This document shows positions 37,601 through 46,600 of a stretch of DNA of 64,000 nt, piece by piece. The stretch's first letter is position 1; each line of letters starts with the position of its first letter. A model generated the notes under the pieces. That model did no database searches, was not told the origin of the DNA, and worked only from the letters and a program-made list of their open reading frames with translations. Source of the stretch: Saxidomus purpurata (Eukaryota; Mollusca; Bivalvia; Venerida; Veneridae); the NCBI GenBank assembly GCA_022818135.1, contig JAFMSR010000003.1, forward strand, positions 16,377,760 through 16,441,759, in the 5' to 3' direction. Made by a program: the position numbers and the translations under genes.

Positions 37601-40600
37601 TGCAAATGTCGCAGTGCAGTAAGGTCATGTGGAATTAATCTCGAACTTGACAAATCCCTTGGGTTTCCAACAAACAGATTAGTTTTATGCTCTGTTTTGA
37701 CTTCAGTAAGCGGGTTGAAATGTTAGTTATGCAACATGCAAGTTACTTCGATGCACTTGGCTTATTTCAAGTTGTGGAATATATTTGAACATTCTGTAAT
37801 TTTTTGCAGTTATCTATCAAAAAAGTCATTTGATTGAAAAGAAAAATATTTTGCTCTTTAAAAATTGCACAGATTTCACTATTTGAGCAGTTTGAATAGT
37901 GGAGAAATCTTGAGACAACCCTTGCAGAAAGTTGTTAAGAGTTAGCGTTAAAAAATACCCTAGTAGCTTGGCTATATGCCCAGTCGGACCTTTGACTATA
38001 TTTTCTGTCTCGTGTACATGTGCATACTTATCTATTTCTGTTCTATTCTGTTCTGTTTTTTTATTTGCTTGTTTCTGTTGTGAGTTTATGATAGGAATTG
38101 TACCTTTACATACTTATCTCCCTTTTGTACTCTCCCCCACACATGTTAGTACCCCTTGTGTATAGATTTTTGAAAGTGGATAATGATGCTGGGGTTGATA
38201 ATGATTGGGAAAATTTTGACATTTGCTCTGCTGGAATGAGGTATGGGTAGCCAGTAAGGAAATGATATCCATGGACCCTGATCATGATCTACACTTTTCA
38301 TGGTTCAGTTTGCAAGTTTTAATGGAGCACCCATATAAACAATAGATGCAGCTATTCGTATTGAAAGATGGCCAAAGAAGGGAGTAGTTGTGGTGTAGGG
38401 TTAAAGCGTCCAGCCTCTTCCCCGGGAGGTAACACTGTGCTGGTTCAAATCCCATCAGCGAAATTTGCCCACAATTTCTGTAATCAGGTCTTTTAGTTCA
38501 TGTACTGGTCATAACCCAGGAAACAGTCTGTGATCAGATTTGACTAAAGATTTAAGGGTCTTTGCTTGAACTTCAGCAGGGTCTAGGTTAAGATTGTCAG
38601 CCACCATTGTCTAGACACCCTGGGATGCCATGCAATATCTGGATACATATAAGACATATTACACTTGTCTGTTTTAATGTAAAATAAAATGTCTTAACCA
38701 AAAACTGAATCTATGGTTGCAACATTTCTTGTACTTTTAAGATACTTCACTTTCAAGCTAAAGAATGAGAGTAAATATTGTTTACGACATTTTGTCTGGA
38801 ACTTTTCATTTGTACAGAATTTAAGACATATGAATCTGTCAGATACTCGAGTTTTAAAGATAGTGGGTAATTGATACAGTATATTCATAACGGTTATGCT
38901 CTTACCCTACTGGGAGTGCAAGTGAATCTTTCTTCATGACCAGTGTAGATCATGACCAGCTTTCAAATCCAGTCAGATCTTGTTCTGCTCTGTTTGTTTA
39001 TCAGTCATTAAATTTTCAGTGGACACCCCTTTGAACAATTTAATGGCACAGTCCACATTGAAAAATGGGCAAGTCCATTTTAGAAATTAAAGGGTGTATC
39101 ATATTTATATTATATATTACATGTCTGTATTATTTGAGTCCAAGCTTTCTGTGAAATGCATGAGGACTTTTCAGTACATTTTACCCACTTTGTAGTAGAA
39201 ATATTTGTTGTAATAGAAAAATGTTTTCGTGCACAGAGTATGATTTCTTTATGACTTTTTCAAATCTACTTTCAATTTTATTTTCATATAAACTATGGCT
39301 AATTTTTGTTGTTTTTTTTTAATCCTTTCTTGATGTAAGAAGGGTATATTAGACTGGTAAAAAAAGAATAAAAACAATTCACTTAAAAATTAGAGGCTAG
39401 TTTTTGTTCAGTTGAAATGTTTGATGCATTGAATAAAATGAATATTTTGTAAGGCACAGTCTTAGATTAATACAAATGATTTACATGAAAGCAAGACAAA
39501 CCTTAGAATACGTGCCTGTGTTCTTTTTTTGACATATTTTGTAAGTGTGTGAGTGTAGTGTCAGAAAAAATAAAGTGATGTGTGATGCGTGATTGAGGTT
39601 AATTGTTTACGTTAAAAGTTGTCTAATGCTGCATTGCCGTGTTCTCTACCAGGCCTTCTGGCGGCGGTCGCTGCCCTCGCCGGCGGGAATTCAAGTGGCA
39701 ATAATAACTCGTCAACATCGAATTGCTCGAGTGCCAGCAATAATGCGGCAGGTACATTGACTCCTCGTTCACGTCTATTTTGCAGCCGCTATTTATATTG
39801 TCTGCTCTGACCCATAGGGCTGTCATGCTCAGAAACGTTTGAAAGCTAAAAGGATATTTATATGATTATAACATTTGCTGTTGGAAATTGATGTCAAATT
39901 GCAGACTTTTTTTTACCCACAGGATTTTAAATCGAATACAGATCTGTATATTATGAGCTGTCATTGAGAAAAAGAAAAAAAAACTGAGTGTTGAAATTTT
40001 ATTATCTCTTACTCTGCTCTAGTAAATGATTTCACCTTTTAGAGCAGTGCAGATCATGATCATCCTGTACAGCGGGGTAGTCTGATCATGATCTACAGTG
40101 TTTCAGTGAGTAAATTTTCACAAAACACCCCTTTTGGAACAAAGAATGGTACAGTCCAAATTGTAGGATGGAAGAGTCCATTATCAAAAATAGGCAGGGT
40201 AAGAGTTAATATTAGTTTATGAGCATTGCAGCCTTATGCTATGAACATTTGTATTTTTTGAAGTTGGCTAGCTATTTATTGCATTTTTCCATGTTGTCTG
40301 CATGACGTTTTTTTTTTTTTTTATACTTTTCATTGTTTACTCACTGGTAATCGAAACTTGGCTTTCTTATATCATATTCAGGGAGAATAGTTTGCTTGAA
40401 ACCATCAGTTTAGACAAGAACTAAACTTGAAAGCATGTTAAAGTTAGTTCTTATTGTTACAAAATCAGAGTTTCAAGCAAATTCTCACATAACTGGCACT
40501 CAACTGTGAATAGACTTTTAAAAAATAAAGTCAATCCCTTGGCGCAAACGCTACAAAAAATGCAGTAAATTTTTATTTGTCAGATACTTTGTTCTTGCGC

Positions 40601-43600
40601 TGGTTAAATATACAATTTGAGTTGAGCAGTTATTTCACAGTATTACGTTTTTTGTCGTGGCACCTTACCGCTTGTGTATCTATAAGTTAGATATTGTTCT
40701 TTTGCATGACATGTTACTTGAAGACAGAATGTTCCGTTTACCTGCTTCTAAACAACCTAGATACAAATTAGTTGACGAGATGTCATTCGTAAAAGGTGGA
40801 AACTCATACAAAATTATTTATTGTGTTGGGGTATTTTCTCAAGTTACTCATGTCCTTAAAATGAAAGAAAACAGCACGGAATGTTACACACAGATTGTGA
40901 ATAACGTAGACAGAATGTTGCACACAAGTTGCAAACATGACAGACAGAAACTTCTTTACAAATGGTGAAAAACATGGACAGAATGTCACAGACTGAATAT
41001 CACACTCAATACTGTGAATAGCACAGACCAAATACACTTGGAGCCACTTCTATCCCGACACTTATATAATTCGGTATAACTGAATTATTTGTATGCAGAT
41101 TTCGTTCAAATTTAGACTGTAATTAATTGAATACATAATACATACTTCTGCGAAATTTAATTTAAATTGATTAACAAATACATATAAAACTTAGCAAATA
41201 AAAAACATCGCTGTAAAATCCGAATTCACAAAATGTCGTAACGTGAAATCTCAGCAATGAGAAAAGTCACTGATTCATAATAAAATCCGTACATCGGAGG
41301 AAAGAAACGAAATACAATGTAATTGTATTTTACAGATAAATTTCCACCTTTGTTACGATTTATAGTGAACAGGTTGATACTGCATATGTTTGCAAATATA
41401 GTTATTGCTAAATAAATATGATACATTTATATACATGACTGTCTAAGTGATTAGCCGGCAAGCAACATGTCAGTTGCGCGACCACGCTCTTGGTTATTCA
41501 TTCGAAGTGACTGATTTTTAAAATCAAAATTCTGTTTTTACGGTTTGAATTGCGTTATAGAATAATAAAATGAAAATGAAAATCGATATTTTTCGCTCAC
41601 CTACATTTCCTCGAGCAAAATGGTGAAATTGTACTTGTCACACGTGCAAAAGTAACCGATTGTCACAGTTGAAGGGTTTTATCATTTTTATACAGCTTAT
41701 GTTGCCAAACATCATAATATTTAAATTGAAATAAATATCTTGAACAGTATTTGAGAAATTCGAATTTGAAAAGTGTCTGGAAGTGTATTGTATCAGTCTA
41801 ACATTACACACCGACTAAATATCATGCACTGAATGTCACACTCGAGACTAAATATCATCGACTAAATGGCACACTCATGACTAAATATCACAGACTGAAT
41901 GTCACACTCAAGACTAAATATCATCGACTGAATGGCACACTCATGACTAAATATCACAGACTGAATGTCACACTCAAGACTAAAAATCACGGACTGAATG
42001 TCACACACGAGACTAAATATCACAAACTGAATGTTGCCAGAAATAATTTTTGGGGGTTTAAATTGTTTTCCTTGATTCATGCAGGCAGCTGTCCTCAGAT
42101 TTGACATTCTGTTCTGTAATAAATTTTTAAGTGTAGGTCTAATACAAAAACACTCTTTTTGGTGCAATTTGGGCATTTGACTTCAAAGACTGCAGTTAAA
42201 ACAGAATTACCTTAGCCAGTGTTTCAATTTTGAATGTATTTCCACCTTCTGTTTTTTGCTTGTTTTGTGGACTGATACACCATATTTATGCATGTTCGGT
42301 ATGAAAACCCATTATAACACAACCCTACACAAAGTTTATGCTTTTTTACTTGTGAATGACAGCTTTTAGTAGGCTACACTAGTATATAACAAAGATTTTA
42401 AATAGAAGTTTTTCTCTGTTTATAGTTATTCTTTTTGTACATTAATGTGAAGTTTGACCATTTCTATGTACTAGTGTTTTTCTTCCGTAAACTTCAGTAA
42501 CATGTTAGCCATTCTTTATTACTTTTTCTGGACAGTTTGTAAATGTTGTTTCGTGAAATATTTTGTTTGTTTTAGTGACTGTTGTGTTCTATAAGTTGTC
42601 TTCACCAAACAGTAGGAAAATCTATCAAAATGCTATTGTTTGAAGAGAAATTATAATCAGTAGTTTTGTAATTTGTGACTACTTTCCAGCTGTTTTTCGT
42701 TTTCCCGTTTTTACGAGCTTACGAGAATGTTAAAATCAAAAGACGAGTCAATATAATACAGAAATGATAGAATCCTTATATCAGAAGCTTGTCTTAACCA
42801 TTACCCTGCTGGCAGGAAGTCGTACTGCCTTTGGGGCTAGTGCAGATCATGATCAACCAACTCACTGGTACAGTCTGATCATGATCTGCACTTCTCGCTT
42901 TTCAGAAGTGAGCACTTCTTTGAAGAATTAATAGTACTGTCCAAAGTTGAAGTTGGGCAAGTCCATTTTAGAAGTTTAGCAGGGTTAGGGTTAATGCATT
43001 CTGATTGGACAAAGAAGAAAGTTTCTACCGAAAATAACTCCACGACATGAAAATAATAAACACAATGTTTGGGCTAAAAGTATATGAGAAATTAAAGTTG
43101 TTCATAAGATTGTTAGCTGTGTAGAGCTTTATTTATAGACACCCTTTGCATTGAAATGGAATACCTTTTGGACGACCTTTTATTAACAATTTTTAATGGT
43201 TCTCGCACTCAGGAGGTTCCAGTGCTCGTACATTAAAGGGTAAAAATCGTTAGAATTAGACGCTCACATCATTTGTTTTCCCGTACTTTGCGATTGTTTT
43301 TTTACTTGCGGTGATGATTACTTGTGGCATGTGTGTTAATGTTGTGTTTGTTCGTGTCCAATGTAGTTTTCTCATATCTTAGATTATCTGGAGTTCTGTA
43401 ATTGTCCGTGTGTCATGAAACTCAATATCTATTTTCGATCAACAGAGATCTATCAGTCGTACAATTTCTTCTAACATGCAACATTTCCTTTGTTGAAATA
43501 ACATAATAATTATCTTTACACTGCAAAGAAAATGAGATGCGTTTTTCTGTTTTTGTAGAAATTGCCATTGATTTCATGGTTTCCGCTTATTTGTTGGGAG

Positions 43601-46600
43601 TTCCAAGACATAATTTTTCAATTCAGAATATATGTGATCTAAATGAAAGCTTTTATGTATAGTTTTCACTTTCAGAGACAGGATCGTGAAGTTTCGAAGT
43701 TGATGAAAATGTAAATGCACAGAGTACATAGAATTTGTTTCCATTTTTTTTTGTAACCGCTTTTCCAGGAAAACCTGTTTGTTCAGCTAAATAATACTCG
43801 TACATAATTGATGAAAATTTCTTTGATGCTTAAGTTTTATGGGGCAAGCAGAATGGAGGAGTGGTTTCGTGCCATAATAGATTCATTTATGTATAAATTT
43901 TTCGTGACCAAATGTTATGGTTTCTTTGAGAAATAAAATGTCTCTGTTTTCAAGAACTAAATTTAAACAATTCTTCCTTTTGCTGTGAAATGTTCTTGTA
44001 AGAACAGAAAATTTTCACTTGGCATCCCTTTGAATAAGAAATGGTTTTGTCCAAATTGAATGTTTAGCAAGTCCATTTTAGAAATTTAGTTAGCTCAGTG
44101 TAGTTTAAAGTACAAAACTGTATTTGTAGCAAAAGGTATTTATGATTTCATCAACTTCAGACATTATAACTCTTGCATGTAAATTGATGAGTCAATTCTT
44201 AAAATATGAACAACCGTTTCCTCATTACAGGTGACGCCACCGGCAACATGCAATTTCAGAATCTACAAGGTCTGGCGGCCCTCGCAAATGCCACTAACAG
44301 TCCAGGTAAGGGGAAAAACTAGCTGTGTTGCGGAAATTTACTATAAGCATAATTTATATCCGTTCAGTATGTACAAATGCATATAGCAATTACAAATGTA
44401 TTATGAAAATAGAACACAGACAGTAATAGAAAATGAGCTGGGCAGCATGTTTTGTCACCATAAGTGATTGGCCCTACCCCGGAAGAACTGAAAAAGTAGC
44501 AATACAGTTTCCAAAATACTAAAGGTAAAATGCAATATAGTTGCTGAAATACTAAAGGTTTAATGCAATACAGTTGCCAATATACTAATGGTAAAATGCA
44601 ATACAGTTCGCAGTATACTAAAAATTAAATGCAATACAGTTTCCAATATATTAAAGGTTAAATGCAATACAGTTTCCAATATACTAAAGGTTAAATGCAA
44701 TACAGTAATTTAAGTGTAGAAAGCACTTTGAATCAAATTTTGCTTTGAAGCCTTGATAGATGTGAAGTACTGTCATACCTTTGCCTCAAAAGTTTGAAGG
44801 AGCCATTTTATTTGGTTAGCTCTCCGTTTTTAGTTTTTTGGGGCCTAAGAACTGACATTAGTAGTCCTGATCTTTGTTGCATCGTTCTCCAGCAAACATG
44901 TTCTAAACCTATGATACAGACAGTTGCCGTGATCTACTTGCTGGTATTTTTTTGCTCATTTCCTCCTGTGCATCATGACTTGCATTAAATATAGGCAATA
45001 TTCAGCTTGATGGAGTAGCAACTTAATGATCAATGCACAAGTCTGAACAGGCAATTACATATATGATATTCAGTGTACCTAGTCAATTACCAGCAGTGAC
45101 GCATTTACAGCGTTAGGTTTCTATAGTGCCATAGAACCAAATGAAATTTTGTCAGATATGGTGAAGGGCTTTTATAGAAAAGATGCATTGTTGTAGAGGT
45201 GGAGATTACATGTATGCATAAAATTACATCTGCACATTCTGAAGGTTCATTATATGCAATCACAGTGTAATGTAACAGTTGAAGTTTGGTACTCCAGATA
45301 TTTTTCGAGTAGTTGAAAACTTTGAGGTAAATGAAGGTTGTGCTGTTTATTCATACCCTGACTAAAACGAAAAATTTAATCAGAAATATATGTTTGAGGT
45401 CGTCCAGATTACCAAATTTCAGGTGAAGACCAATGTTTCTTGTATTGCACATAAACGTCTATCAATTTGCAGTTGCCATGTCTAAAGTTTTGGTGTATGT
45501 TATTGTTTTGTGTATGTAATTGTTTTATGTATGTGATATGTGTCAATCTGTGAAGTTCATGTTTGCGTTTTATGTATGACATATTCATGAGCAGTTTTAT
45601 TGCAGAGATATTTCTACCACTGAGTGCACTTCTTTTGCTTTGCAGTGCAGAAATGTCTGGTAAAGGTCTGTCTTTGGCACGCTTCGCTCTCAAATAAACA
45701 TGCTCAGCTTCCTTTATCTGTCTGTTTGTTACAGTAACATGTTTCCAAACTGTCCACGTGTACTTCATTATCCCTTTCCCTGCTGGCTGCAAGTTATTTC
45801 GTCTTTACGACCAGTGCAGATCATGATCAGATTGCACATAGTTCAGCCTGATCATGATCTGCACTGTTCGTTATTCAGTCTATTCAGGTCTCTATACTGT
45901 ACGTTGGACAAGTCCATTTTAGAAACTAGGCAGGGTCAGGGTTAACTGTGTTAAAAGTGGCAGTGAAGTTTCGTTCTGTTATGTTGTCTTTTGTGTGAAG
46001 TAACGGTCTTGTCATTTTGGTGTAAATTTCAGGAATCTGAAAGTCTGTTTTCACGATTTTAACAAAATTGTCTGCGCTTTGTGAACCATTAGCGTTTGCT
46101 GTTAACAATGTCTAAACTACAGGGTTCCACTGCTGTGAGAAATTGTAAAGGATTTTCTTTATATAGAAATTAAAATTTAAAAGGCAAACTCATTTTTATT
46201 TAGATGTTTCAAATTAATGTTCAAGCATTTTTAAAAAAAATGTAGATTTTTGAGAGAGGGTTTGACAGGTATTCCGAAAAGCAGCAGTTTTTATGTTTTT
46301 GTCTGTAAATTTGATAAGGTTTACTTTGATGCACTAGTTTCATGTTTCATCAAGAAGTTGAACAGCAGTGCATGCAAGATGTTGAAATAGAAAATTAGAA
46401 ATGGTAGGTCTGTCTCTAGTTGTGTAGGAACCCTGTCTGTGTGAAATGTTTTTCTTAATTATTACTGAAAGCTTTTGTGCATTGCTGTGTTTGTGTTTGA
46501 ATGTGCCTATTGTGTTTTAGGAGCCTTTCCACAGGGCAATAACATGCAGGGCAATAACATGCAGGGCAATAGCATGCAAGGAAATGCTATGGCAGGAAAT

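Larger units (their letters stand above)
37076..39652 (+). other. CELF intron with SINE and hairpin MITEs
   Basis: It starts with a donor-proximal palindrome (37086-37101). It contains two hairpin-MITE copies (38255-38375, partial, and 38900-39093) and a plus-strand SINE (38381-38695). No gene is visible. Confidence 0.6.
39752..44230 (+). other. CELF intron with several MITEs and a 33-bp array
   Basis: It holds hairpin-MITE copies at 40006-40205, 42798-42990 and (half) 43995-44095, and two stretches of a ~33-bp repeat (40860-41035 degenerate, 41790-42030 regular). The rest is AT-rich without a supported gene. Confidence 0.6.
44306..46520 (+). other. CELF intron before the Met/Gly/Asn exon
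   Basis: It contains a 33-bp array (44508-44706) and a hairpin MITE (45772-45941). The 127-codon minus-strand open frame at 45409-45792 has no recognised domain. No gene is supported. Confidence 0.6.

Noticed and set aside
38391..38460. Possible functional tRNA gene
   Set aside because: A and B boxes are good, but no cloverleaf with a paired acceptor stem can be drawn, and a SINE body follows.
41862..42176. Repetitive frames on both strands
   Set aside because: A 33-bp tandem repeat keeps several frames open at once, which is typical of satellites, not genes.
45409..45792. 127-codon minus-strand open frame
   Set aside because: It partly overlaps the hairpin MITE end, has no recognised domain, and its length is within chance expectation for this composition.
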